From the NCBI GenBank assembly GCA_021324855.1, contig JAJPIG010000004.1, positions 1 through 64,000 on the forward strand: 64,000 nt of DNA, written 5' to 3'. The position numbers were made by a program, and so were the translations under genes. This DNA is from Pseudomonadota bacterium. GTDB lineage: Bacteria; Desulfobacterota; Binatia; Binatales; Binataceae. The notes beneath the pieces are model-generated. The model made no database searches and was not told where the DNA came from. It worked only from the letters and a program-made list of their open reading frames with translations. Positions 8,956 to 18,140 of the stretch are shown here, piece after piece; position 1 is the first letter of the stretch, and the number at the start of each line of letters is the position of its first letter.

Positions 8956-11900
8956 CTATCGGTCGGCTCCTTGTGTTTGATTTGACGCGCCCCCCGATTT
9001 GAGTGAATAGAACAGCTCCCAGAGGCTCGGCACCAGAAACAGGGTCATTACCAACGACACGGTCAGGCCGCCGATCACCGAGCGCGCCAGCGGGGCGGAA
9101 GCTCCGCTGCCTGCTTCGAGCTTCAGCGCCAGAGGCGCCAGGCCAGCCACGGTGGCGAGGGAAGTCATTAGAATCGGGCGCATCCGAATCCGCGCCGCCT
9201 CCACCGCGGCATGCCGCAGAGGTTGACCTTCGAGGCGGCGCTGATTGGCGAAGTCGATCAACAAAATCGCGTTGGACACGACAATTCCGATCATCACGAT
9301 CACGCCCATCATGGACTCGATGTTGATCGTGGTGCGAGTGACCCACAGCATCCACACCACCCCAATCATTCCCATCGGTACGGAGAATAAAAATATAAAA
9401 GGATCGAGCCACGAACGCCCCTGGGCGACGCCCACCAGGTAGACCACGAGCACCGCCAGCAAAAACCCGCTTTCCATGCTTTCAAAGGTTTTTTGCATGT
9501 TTACGACCGCGCCTCTGAAATACGTCTTCACGCCCGGCGGCGCCTTCAACCCCTTGAGCGCGCGCCGCACCGCGTCCAGCGTGCCGCCCATGTCGCGGGT
9601 GCGCGGGGAGACCAGCACATCGACCACGCGTTGTATATTGTAATGATCGGCCTCTGACGGATAGCGCGTCCGTTGGAGGGTGGCTACTTCGCCGAGAAGT
9701 ATCGATTCCTCATGACCCGAGGCGGTATCCGATCGTGAACGGGCCGAATGATAGTTGTAGTCGTGATAATTCTGGCCCATGCGAGTGCCTACGGGGATAT
9801 TGAGTAGGGTCTGAAATGAGTCGATGTTTTCTTCTAAATACTGCGAGCTGAGATAGTAATCATCGCCGTTGCGCGGGTCGATCCAGATCGAGGGCATAAT
9901 CATGTTGTTGCTGTTGATGGCGGTAATCAGATTGGTAATCACAGAACGTTCAGTCACGCCGAGACGCGCCGCCTTTATGCGATCGACGTTAATCTCGACC
10001 GTCGGATAATCGGCGATCTGCTTGATCATTATCTGGCCGACCTCAGGCAGGTCTTTCAAGCGGCGGCTAATCCGCCGAGCATAGTCGAACATCGGACCGA
10101 AATCTTCGGTCATTGGAGCACTGAGCTGCACATCGATGGGCGCCAGCGCTCCGAAGTTTAGCACCGCATCGATGATGCTGCCGGAGCTGAAGAAGGTCTT
10201 CACCTCCGGCATCTGACGGTCCAGCGCGGCGCGCAGCGCCTGCTCATAGTAGCCGGTGGAGCGCGTATGGCCGCGCCGCAGCGCCACCATTATTTGGCCG
10301 GTGTCTTCGCCGGAGTTGGGCGTATAGAGCGCGGATATATTGGGAACGACCCCCAGATTGGCGATGACGTTTTTCAAATCGTGGGGTGGAATCACCTGAT
10401 GGATGATGTCGTTTATGCGCTTTGCTGCGGCTTCCGTAAGTTCCAGCCGGGTTCCCACCGGAGTGGTGATATTGATCACAAACTTGCCTGGATCGGTTTC
10501 CGGAAACAGTCGGGTTCCGAGCCGCGGGAACATCAGCATCGAAAGCGCAAACACGCCGAATGCGCCGCCGATCACGGCCAGCTTGTGATTCATCGAGCGA
10601 TCGAGCAGCACCGCAAAGCGCCTGGCGAATCGTTCATAGCCGCGGTCGAAGGCGGCCAGCAGCCCGCGTCGCGTATCAATGCCGGTGGCTTCGCGCTCGG
10701 CAGCCTGCCGGGCTTCCTCCGGGCTTAGCAGGCGAGCGCAGTAAATCGGAATTATCGACATCGACACCAGATAAGAAGCCCCCATCGAAAAAAATACCGC
10801 CAGGGCGAGGGCGCTGAAGAGGTACTTGCTCACGCCAAACAGGAAGACCACGGGCAGAAACACCACAATTGTGCTGATGGTGGAAGCCAGCACCGCATAG
10901 GTCACTTCGTCCGCGCCGTCAGCCGCGGCATTCTGTGGCGGTTTGCCCATCGCGAGATGGCGGTTGATGTTTTCCAGCACCACCGTCGAATCATCGATGA
11001 GCCGGCCGATGGCGAGCGTGAAGCCGCCCAGAGTCATCAGGTTGATGGTCTGACCGGACAGAGCGAGGCCCACGATTCCGGCAAGAATCGACAGCGGAAT
11101 TGACAGGAAGATGGCAAACGTGGATCGCAGACTGCCGAGAAAAATCAAAATCATCAACGACGCCAGCAAAGCGCCGGAAACCGCCTCGTGTTCCAGAGCA
11201 TGCACCGCCTCGAGGATCGTCCCTTCCTGGCTGAAAAGGGTTCCCACCTTCATGTTGGCTGGCAGACCGGTGACCTCGCGCACTGCGCGCTTGACGCCGC
11301 GAATCACGTCGAGGGTGTTGGCGCCGGTCTGCTTGAAGATCGGAATGTAGACCGACGGCTTGCCGTCGATGAGAACCTGGTTGTACTGGATTTGCGCCGC
11401 CTTCTGTGCGTCGCCTACATCGCCAATATAAGTTGGCGCCTGGCCGGGTCCGATCATAATCGGGACTTGATTGAGATCGTCCGGAGTGGGGATTTGCGCG
11501 TTACTATAAATATACCAATCGTAAGGGCCAATTTTGGCGTCACCTGCCGGCAGAATCTGGTTGGTCGAGTTAACCGCATTCGTAACGTCGTCGAGCGTGA
11601 GTCCTTTCGCCTGCAGTTTTTGACGGTTCAGGTAAACCATTATCTGGCGAATTTTGCCGCCGAACGGGTAGGGCACCGAAGCGCCCTCAACCGTGGCCAT
11701 GAAATTGCGCACGTTGTAGCGTCCCTGGTTTTGCAGCTCCGTCTCGTCGTAAGGCCCTGAAACGGTAACCAGAATCACCGGGATGGAGGAGGATGCGTTG
11801 TACTCCAGCACGAGCGGAGGCAACGTGCCGGGCGGCATCAGCCCCAAATCTCCCATTGCGAGCGTCGCCAGGTTGGCCGCTCCGACGCCAATATCGACGC

Positions 11901-12186
11901 CGCTGTGAAAGTAAACGGTAATTGCGCTTACTCCGGGAATCGAGCGCGACTCGATGTGCTCAATCCCGTTGCCCAGCGTGAAGAACCGTTCGTAGCGGCT
12001 CGTAATGTCCTGTTCCATGGCCAAGGGCGCGAATCCCGGGTAAAAGGTCGCCACCACGGCCGCCTTGATATAAAGGCGCGGGAATACGTCCACCGGCATG
12101 CGTGCAAACGTCATCATGCCCAAGATGACGACCAGCAGCGCCGCCACAATGATCAGGTGGGGATTGCGCAGCGAAAATTTTGGCAT
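8956..12186 (-). CDS. RND efflux transporter permease
   Basis: 1076 residues, the usual length for AcrB/CzcA-type pumps. The first helix (NPHLIIVAALLVVILGM), a large porter domain, the helix block with GRLIDDSTVVLENI (~400) and its second-half counterpart IGIVVSNAILLIDFANQR (~985) show the duplicated RND layout. The GRLIDDS motif carries the helix-4 acidic pair that relays protons. It is first of a two-gene operon with the adaptor. Substrate could be lipophilic compounds; I do not see the metal-pump signature clearly enough to call it CzcA. Confidence 0.92.
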   Translation of the reverse strand: MPKFSLRNPHLIIVAALLVVILGMMTFARMPVDVFPRLYIKAAVVATFYPGFAPLAMEQDITSRYERFFTLGNGIEHIESRSIPGVSAITVYFHSGVDIGVGAANLATLAMGDLGLMPPGTLPPLVLEYNASSSIPVILVTVSGPYDETELQNQGRYNVRNFMATVEGASVPYPFGGKIRQIMVYLNRQKLQAKGLTLDDVTNAVNSTNQILPAGDAKIGPYDWYIYSNAQIPTPDDLNQVPIMIGPGQAPTYIGDVGDAQKAAQIQYNQVLIDGKPSVYIPIFKQTGANTLDVIRGVKRAVREVTGLPANMKVGTLFSQEGTILEAVHALEHEAVSGALLASLMILIFLGSLRSTFAIFLSIPLSILAGIVGLALSGQTINLMTLGGFTLAIGRLIDDSTVVLENINRHLAMGKPPQNAAADGADEVTYAVLASTISTIVVFLPVVFLFGVSKYLFSALALAVFFSMGASYLVSMSIIPIYCARLLSPEEARQAAEREATGIDTRRGLLAAFDRGYERFARRFAVLLDRSMNHKLAVIGGAFGVFALSMLMFPRLGTRLFPETDPGKFVINITTPVGTRLELTEAAAKRINDIIHQVIPPHDLKNVIANLGVVPNISALYTPNSGEDTGQIMVALRRGHTRSTGYYEQALRAALDRQMPEVKTFFSSGSIIDAVLNFGALAPIDVQLSAPMTEDFGPMFDYARRISRRLKDLPEVGQIMIKQIADYPTVEINVDRIKAARLGVTERSVITNLITAINSNNMIMPSIWIDPRNGDDYYLSSQYLEENIDSFQTLLNIPVGTRMGQNYHDYNYHSARSRSDTASGHEESILLGEVATLQRTRYPSEADHYNIQRVVDVLVSPRTRDMGGTLDAVRRALKGLKAPPGVKTYFRGAVVNMQKTFESMESGFLLAVLVVYLVGVAQGRSWLDPFIFLFSVPMGMIGVVWMLWVTRTTINIESMMGVIVMIGIVVSNAILLIDFANQRRLEGQPLRHAAVEAARIRMRPILMTSLATVAGLAPLALKLEAGSGASAPLARSVIGGLTVSLVMTLFLVPSLWELFYSLKSGGASNQTQGADR

Positions 12187-12341
12187 GGCTCTTTCGGCGA
12201 GACTACTTCAGAATCGAGCGCGCCCAGACCGCGTCACGGTAAGTGAATCATCTCAAAATTTCCGTTTTTGGCCTCTGGGTCAAGGCGGTATAGAACAAAT
12301 CCCGGCCATAGAGCAAGGAATAAACGGACGCGAGGTTCACG

Positions 12342-14231
12342 ATGAGACTGGTTATCGAGCAGGTAGAGCGGGCATTTGAGGGAGTTTCATTCGGCAGCGT
12401 CGGTCCGTACGAGAAGGTGACCGGACGCGTGTTCGCCGACGTAGACCCCGCGCATCCGCTGAACGCCGGGGTCGTGAATCTCGATCGCGCGCCGCGCAAC
12501 GCCGCGGGCCGCGTCGAGTACTGGTTCGATTTCTGCCTGCTGCGCCCCGCCGATTTGCGCAAGGGGAATCGCCGGCTGCTCTACGATGTGATCAACCGCG
12601 GCGGCAAAATCGCACTGATCGATTTCAATGACGCGCCGCGCAACAACAATCCGACGATGGCCACCGACGCCGGCAACGGCTACCTGATGCGCCAGGGATA
12701 CGCGATTCTATGGAGCGCGTGGCAGGGCGATGTGGTCGCGGGTGAAGGGCGGATGCTCGCCGGGTTTCCGATCGCGACTGATCACGGTGCGCCGATTGTC
12801 GCCGTCAACCGCGATGAATTCATCTTCGACTCCGCCGCCGAGCCGCTGCGCGCTTCACTCAGCTATCCGGCCAATTTGCTCGATCCCCGCGAGGCGAAGC
12901 TCACGGTGCGCGAACGTGAATCCGACGCGCGGACGCCGGTCGCGAGCGATCGATGGCGCTATATATCGGCAACTCAGATCGAGATTCGGCCGCCAGCCGG
13001 CTTCGATGCGGGTGCGATTTATGAGTTCATCTATCCGGCGCGCGATCCGATCGTGATGGGCCTCGGCCTGGTTGGTATCCGGGATTTCATCTCGTTCATG
13101 CGCCATCAAGCGGCCGACGAGCGCGGCACGCCCAATCCGATTAACGTCGACGGGCGGCCGGCCGCCGATTTCGTGCTGACCTATGGCCGTTCGCAATCGG
13201 GCCGAGTGCTCCGCGATTTTCTTTGGCAGGGCTTCAACCAGGATCTTGAGGGACGCAAGGTCTTCGACGGGATGTACATCGCAGCCGCCGGATCGCGCAA
13301 AAGTTTCGTGAACGCGGCGTTCGCACAGCCGCCGCGTTTCCAGCGCCAGCATGAGGATCATTCGTTCCCCGGCGATCAGTTTCCTTTCAGCTACGCCACT
13401 ATCACCGATCCCGTGAGCGGCAGAACCGACGGCATCATTGCGCGCGCGCTCGCATCAGGCACCTGCCCGAAGATTTTCCATACTGATTCGAGCAGCGAGT
13501 TGTGGCAAGGCCGGGCGTCGCTCGTGGCGACCGATGGGCGGGGCAATGACGTGGAGATCCCGGCTGAAGTACGCCTGTTCCATTTTTCCGGTACGCAGCA
13601 CGCCGGACCCGATCCGGCTGCCGCCGCCGTGCTTTGCAAATACCCGATGAATCCGGTCAGCTACAGCCCGGCGCATCGCGCGCTGCTCGTTGCGCTCGAC
13701 GAATGGGTAAGCCACGGAATCGAGCCGCCCGCCAGCCGCTTCCCGCGCGTCGGCGACGGCACGCTGGTTCCGCCAGGCGAGGGGTTTCCCAAAATCCCCG
13801 GCTTCAGCCATCCCGGTCTCATCAATCAGTTGTCTGAAATGGATTATAGCGAGCAGCCGCCGCGCCCGATCGCGGGACAGCAATATAGAGTGATGGTTCC
13901 GAAGGTCGATGCCGATGGCAACGAGCTGGGCGGAATTCGATTACCCGAGATTGCGGCGCCGCGCGCTACTCACACCGGGTGGAACCTGCGGCGTGCCGGA
14001 TATGCCGAAGACGAGCTGGCGAACATCTTCGGCGCCTGCATTCCGTTCGCCGCGACGAAGCGTGAGCGCGAAGCCTCAGGCGATTCGCGCCTCTCGATCG
14101 AAGAGCGTTACCCGGTCGCACACGCCTATCTCGACGCGGTCGCAAACGCAGCCGCCCAACTGCAACGCGAGCGGCTGCTGCTTGCCGAAGATGTCGAGCG
14201 TTACATCGAACGCGCAAAGCAAACGGGCTGA
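12342..14231 (+). CDS. Large alpha/beta hydrolase-domain protein (Abhydrolase_10-like)
   Basis: 629 residues, no signal peptide. It matches the alpha/beta hydrolase-domain group of ~600-residue proteins frequent in hydrocarbon- and steroid-degrading bacteria: NGYLMRQGYAILWSAWQGD, then VNVDGRP-like loop and the nucleophile elbow TYGRSQSGR around residue 280, with the Ser as candidate nucleophile. HFSGTQHAGP further on may include the catalytic His. It would hydrolyse an ester or C-C bond of an unknown substrate. It is divergent from the RND pump, sharing a 155-base intergenic region. Confidence 0.78.
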   Translation: MRLVIEQVERAFEGVSFGSVGPYEKVTGRVFADVDPAHPLNAGVVNLDRAPRNAAGRVEYWFDFCLLRPADLRKGNRRLLYDVINRGGKIALIDFNDAPRNNNPTMATDAGNGYLMRQGYAILWSAWQGDVVAGEGRMLAGFPIATDHGAPIVAVNRDEFIFDSAAEPLRASLSYPANLLDPREAKLTVRERESDARTPVASDRWRYISATQIEIRPPAGFDAGAIYEFIYPARDPIVMGLGLVGIRDFISFMRHQAADERGTPNPINVDGRPAADFVLTYGRSQSGRVLRDFLWQGFNQDLEGRKVFDGMYIAAAGSRKSFVNAAFAQPPRFQRQHEDHSFPGDQFPFSYATITDPVSGRTDGIIARALASGTCPKIFHTDSSSELWQGRASLVATDGRGNDVEIPAEVRLFHFSGTQHAGPDPAAAAVLCKYPMNPVSYSPAHRALLVALDEWVSHGIEPPASRFPRVGDGTLVPPGEGFPKIPGFSHPGLINQLSEMDYSEQPPRPIAGQQYRVMVPKVDADGNELGGIRLPEIAAPRATHTGWNLRRAGYAEDELANIFGACIPFAATKREREASGDSRLSIEERYPVAHAYLDAVANAAAQLQRERLLLAEDVERYIERAKQTG

Positions 14232-14422
14232 GCGCAGCCTTCGTCACTTGTTGGGTTATGCAAATATTACCGCCCATCACAGCGCGGTTCATAATTACTT
14301 AATTTGATTCTCCTTCTCTTCAGGGCGCAAACCTGCTATTACGTGCAGCGACGCATGCCTAATTACTTCTACATCTGAAGCTTCGTTCGATGGTCGTTTA
14401 TAATTGCCAGGGGAGAGAATAA

Positions 14423-17400
14423 ATGTCATCGGCGCCCCAGGATCAACGCTCTCGCACCTTCATTCGCGTTCTCCTGATCGGAATTATGCCGGCGGCGGTC
14501 GTTGCGATCGCAATGCTGGGCAATGCCCCTCATGCCATCAAGCAAGTGAATTCGCCTACGGGCGCGCGACTTGCCGCGATGGCGGGTATCCGCAGCATGC
14601 CGCTCTATTTCGAACCCAACCTCGGACAGTCCGATCCGCGGGTTCGCTACGCGTCGCATACGCCACGCTCATCGTTGTTTCTGACCGATGACGCGACGGT
14701 AATCACGATGGTCGGCGGAACGATACATAAAGGACCGGCGGTTGCGCTCGCCAGCCAGCCATTGCCCCCAGACCAGCTCATCGAAGCGGCGGTCAGGATT
14801 CGCTTCGTCGGCGCGAACCCGCATCCTCGATTCACCGGTCTCGACCCGCTTCGCGCGCGCGTGAACTACCTGATCGGCGACGATCCATCGAAGGTCCATC
14901 GCGATATTCCGACCTTTGGCCGCGTGAAAATGAGCGATGTCTACCCGGGCATCGATGTCATCTATTACGGGCAGCCGGGTGCGCTCGAATACGACATCGT
15001 GGCCGCGCCGGGCGCGGATACTTCGAAGATCAAGTTTTCGATCGAAGGCCCGACGGAAACAACGACCGATGCCAACGGCGACGTCATGATCAAGACCCCG
15101 GCCGGGGTTATCGCGATGCTTAAGCCGCGCATCTATCAGGCTGCCGCCGACGGGTCCCGAACGCTGGTCAGCGGAACGTTCGCACTGTCGAAGCATGGCA
15201 GCATCGTCGACGGGGTGATGCACAGGCAGGTGGGATTGGTCCTCGCGGGTTACGATCACCGCCGCGCGATCGTGATCGATCCGGTGCTGCCGATCATGCC
15301 GTATTCGACATTCATCGGCGGCAGTGGTCAGAGCAGCGCCCCTCTCAATCTCGAGCAGTTTTCGAATTTGACCGCCAATACCAAGCTTACCATGTCTGAC
15401 GTCGGCTTGGACGTGGCGCTGGATGGCAGCAACCACGCATATGTGACCGGAGTCGCATTTTCGACGGACTTTCCAACTCGGAGCGCGTTCCAATGGACGC
15501 TCACGGGTTTCAACGCGCCACCCAACCAGAATCCAAACGCATTCATTTCAAAATTCGATTACACCAAGTCCGGCGATGCGTCGCTGATCTATTCGACATA
15601 CTACGGCGGCAGCGGCGATCACGCAGCCGGCGACGCAGGGCATGGTAACGGCGATCTCGCGTTCGGCATCGCGGTCGACGCAAGCGGCCAGGCGTACATC
15701 GTCGGCCAGACCTATTCGACCGATCTAAATGGAAGGACTTCATGCGGCGCATTCGGCCAGACTAATAATCAGGCACATACCTCGACCAACGTCGGGTTCA
15801 TCGCGAAACTCGGCGCTGCGGGCGACAATCTCGTCTATGCCTGCTACATCGACGGTTCCAACAATGCGACCGAGGCTCGGGTAGCTCTTTATCCGGCAGG
15901 ATGCGGCACAAACACCTGCAAGGCCTATATGGTCGGCTCCACGCAAAGCACGAAAGCGGATGGGTTTCCCGTCACAGCCAATGCCTTCCAGGGCGATCTG
16001 AAGGCGACCAACGGCAAGAGCAATGCGACTTTCATCGTCGTGCATGAGGATGGACAGTCGTTAGATTACGCCAGCTACTACGGCGGAAGCGGTAACGGCA
16101 CCAACGCGGACAGCGGCCTGGGCGTCGCCGTCGACGGCAACGGCCTCGGCTACATAACGGGCGGCACCTATTCGAGCGATCTCGCGGTGCCCAACGGCGC
16201 TTTTACCAGCTACAAGGGCGGCGCCAACAAGACCAGTGATGTCTTCGTCGCCATCTTCGACCCGTCAAAGAGCGGCAACAGCTCGCTCACTTACGGAACC
16301 TATCTCGGCGGGAGCGGCCAGGTCGGCACGATCAGCGGCCTGTTATTTAATTTTTCGCTGGCGTTGGGCGACGTCGGTGATGCAATCACGATCGACAGCA
16401 ACGGCAAGGTCTGGGTCGCGGGTCTGGCGGCCTCGACCGATTTTCAGAACATCCCGGGTACGGTCTCGCCGGTCTTTCAATCATCGAACCTGGCCAACAC
16501 TGACGCGGGCCCGCCTGCAACCGCCGGCTTCGTTACCCAAATCGACACCACCAAGGCCGGCTCAGCCCAGATCCTCTATTCGACCTACTTTGGCGGCGGC
16601 GGCTTCGAGATCGATGGCGCTTCTTTCGGTGAGACAGGGAGCGTCGGTTTCGGCGACGCGATTTTGGATCTTCAGGTCGTCGGCGGCAAAATCTATATCG
16701 TCGGCGCCACCACCAGCGCTTCATCGACCGATCCCGCGACAACGTCGTTTCCGCTCAGCGCTAATGTCCTGGCCTGCACTAACTCGTCGTTTCTGACTTC
16801 CAATTTGACGTCCGGCATCTCGATCAATGGCGTTGTGTTCGTGCCGCTGACCGCCTGGGCGGCCGAGCTGGATCCTTCGCAAGCGACCGCGGACGCACAA
16901 CTGATCTTTTCGACCCTGCTCAGCAGCTCCGGGATGATCGATGTCGCGAGCGGGATGCGCGTCGACAGCAACGGCAATATAGTCATCTCGGGTCTGACCT
17001 ACGGGACCGATTATCCGGTCACGCCCAACGCGTACGAACTGAACAACAATGCAGCCCTGAGCAATAGAGTTACCAACGGCTTCCTGACCGTGCTGAATCC
17101 GGCCGGCGGCGCCTGCCCAACTCCATTCACGAAGCCGAGTCCGACGATTACGGCGACGCGCACTCCCACGCCGGCGCCAACCGCAAGCGCCACCCCGACG
17201 GCGACGGCCACCAGGACAGCGACGCCGACCGTTACAGCGACGGCAACTAACACTCCAACCACAACCCCCACGGCGACGGCGTCAATCGCGCCCACTCCCG
17301 TACCAGCCAACCTGAAGCTGTCATCGAACAAGCTGGTCGGCAAGACGCTCAAATTCCCGAGCGAATTGTACGGCGGGCAGGGCTTGACGAGCCCGCCGGT

Positions 17401-17983
17401 GATAGTGACGGTCAAGAATCCAGGCGGGAAGAAGGGAGTGGAGGTGCAACTGGAATCGATCGATCCGGAGCCGCCGGCCAATTTCAAGCTGGTTCCGGGG
17501 GATAGCGATTGTCCTAACCCCGGCACGCTGGCGGCGGGTACGCCATGTAAGATTGCGCTAACCTTTACACCGACGGGTTTTGGCGCGAACGAGGGCACGC
17601 TCACTCTTACCGACAACGCGCACAACAATCCGCAGAAGCTAAAGCTGGTCGGCGCTGGAGTTCACGGCATAATCAAGGTGGCGCCGAAGACGCTCGCCTT
17701 CGGCGGCCAGACAGTCGGCGCGCCGAGCGCGGCGAAACCCGTGGTGCTGACCAACAACACGGGCGTGCCTTTCTCAATCATGGACATCACGTCGACCGAT
17801 CCAACTGAGTTCACGCCGGATGGCAGTTGCGCCAACACGACTTTGCCGGCCAATGGCGGCGCCTGTACGATCAACGTGACGTTTACGCCAGCGAAGAAAG
17901 GGGCGCGCACCGCTAAGCTCAAGATCAGCGACGACGCGGCCGGTAGTCCGCAGAAGGTCACGATGACCGGCAAAGGCACCTGA
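14423..17983 (+). CDS. Large secreted SBBP-repeat and choice-of-anchor-D protein
   Basis: 1186 residues. A hydrophobic export segment (VLLIGIMPAAVVAIAML) is followed by an N-terminal module with PLYFEPNLGQSDPRV and DVYPGIDVIYYG typical of proteins that carry SBBP repeats. From ~290 to ~880 many beta-propeller blades recur as YSTYYGGSGD... followed by VDASGQAYIVGQTYS. A Thr/Pro/Ala linker (~905-960) precedes two Ig-like ASH/choice-of-anchor-D domains (LAFGGQTVGAPSAAKPVVLTN is the second). The protein is probably exposed at the cell surface or released. Function unknown. A strong hairpin terminator follows the gene. Confidence 0.82.
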   Translation: MSSAPQDQRSRTFIRVLLIGIMPAAVVAIAMLGNAPHAIKQVNSPTGARLAAMAGIRSMPLYFEPNLGQSDPRVRYASHTPRSSLFLTDDATVITMVGGTIHKGPAVALASQPLPPDQLIEAAVRIRFVGANPHPRFTGLDPLRARVNYLIGDDPSKVHRDIPTFGRVKMSDVYPGIDVIYYGQPGALEYDIVAAPGADTSKIKFSIEGPTETTTDANGDVMIKTPAGVIAMLKPRIYQAAADGSRTLVSGTFALSKHGSIVDGVMHRQVGLVLAGYDHRRAIVIDPVLPIMPYSTFIGGSGQSSAPLNLEQFSNLTANTKLTMSDVGLDVALDGSNHAYVTGVAFSTDFPTRSAFQWTLTGFNAPPNQNPNAFISKFDYTKSGDASLIYSTYYGGSGDHAAGDAGHGNGDLAFGIAVDASGQAYIVGQTYSTDLNGRTSCGAFGQTNNQAHTSTNVGFIAKLGAAGDNLVYACYIDGSNNATEARVALYPAGCGTNTCKAYMVGSTQSTKADGFPVTANAFQGDLKATNGKSNATFIVVHEDGQSLDYASYYGGSGNGTNADSGLGVAVDGNGLGYITGGTYSSDLAVPNGAFTSYKGGANKTSDVFVAIFDPSKSGNSSLTYGTYLGGSGQVGTISGLLFNFSLALGDVGDAITIDSNGKVWVAGLAASTDFQNIPGTVSPVFQSSNLANTDAGPPATAGFVTQIDTTKAGSAQILYSTYFGGGGFEIDGASFGETGSVGFGDAILDLQVVGGKIYIVGATTSASSTDPATTSFPLSANVLACTNSSFLTSNLTSGISINGVVFVPLTAWAAELDPSQATADAQLIFSTLLSSSGMIDVASGMRVDSNGNIVISGLTYGTDYPVTPNAYELNNNAALSNRVTNGFLTVLNPAGGACPTPFTKPSPTITATRTPTPAPTASATPTATATRTATPTVTATATNTPTTTPTATASIAPTPVPANLKLSSNKLVGKTLKFPSELYGGQGLTSPPVIVTVKNPGGKKGVEVQLESIDPEPPANFKLVPGDSDCPNPGTLAAGTPCKIALTFTPTGFGANEGTLTLTDNAHNNPQKLKLVGAGVHGIIKVAPKTLAFGGQTVGAPSAAKPVVLTNNTGVPFSIMDITSTDPTEFTPDGSCANTTLPANGGACTINVTFTPAKKGARTAKLKISDDAAGSPQKVTMTGKGT

Positions 17984-18005
17984 GACCGCCTCAACTGAAC
18001 CTCAC

Positions 18006-18033
18006 GGGCGGCGAGCGTTAACGCTCGCCGCCC
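18006..18033. terminator. Strong palindromic hairpin after the SBBP gene
   Basis: GGGCGGCGAGCG-TTAA-CGCTCGCCGCCC is a perfect 12-bp stem with a TTAA loop, 23 bases after the stop, followed by a pyrimidine-rich GACTTTCGTTTT. It fits a Rho-independent terminator. Confidence 0.8.
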
Positions 18034-18140
18034 GACTTTCGTTTTGACCTCGATGTTCCCGGTTTCGACCGGCGTCGCTTCTCGATCGTCTGTCATGACG
18101 TCCTCGACATGAATAAGATGAGCGGCCGAGCTGCCGCGCG

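Noticed and set aside
7769-9412. 547-residue minus-strand ORF as one protein
   Set aside because: The first ~170 residues overlap the RND permease gene in another frame; the true adaptor starts at 8899.
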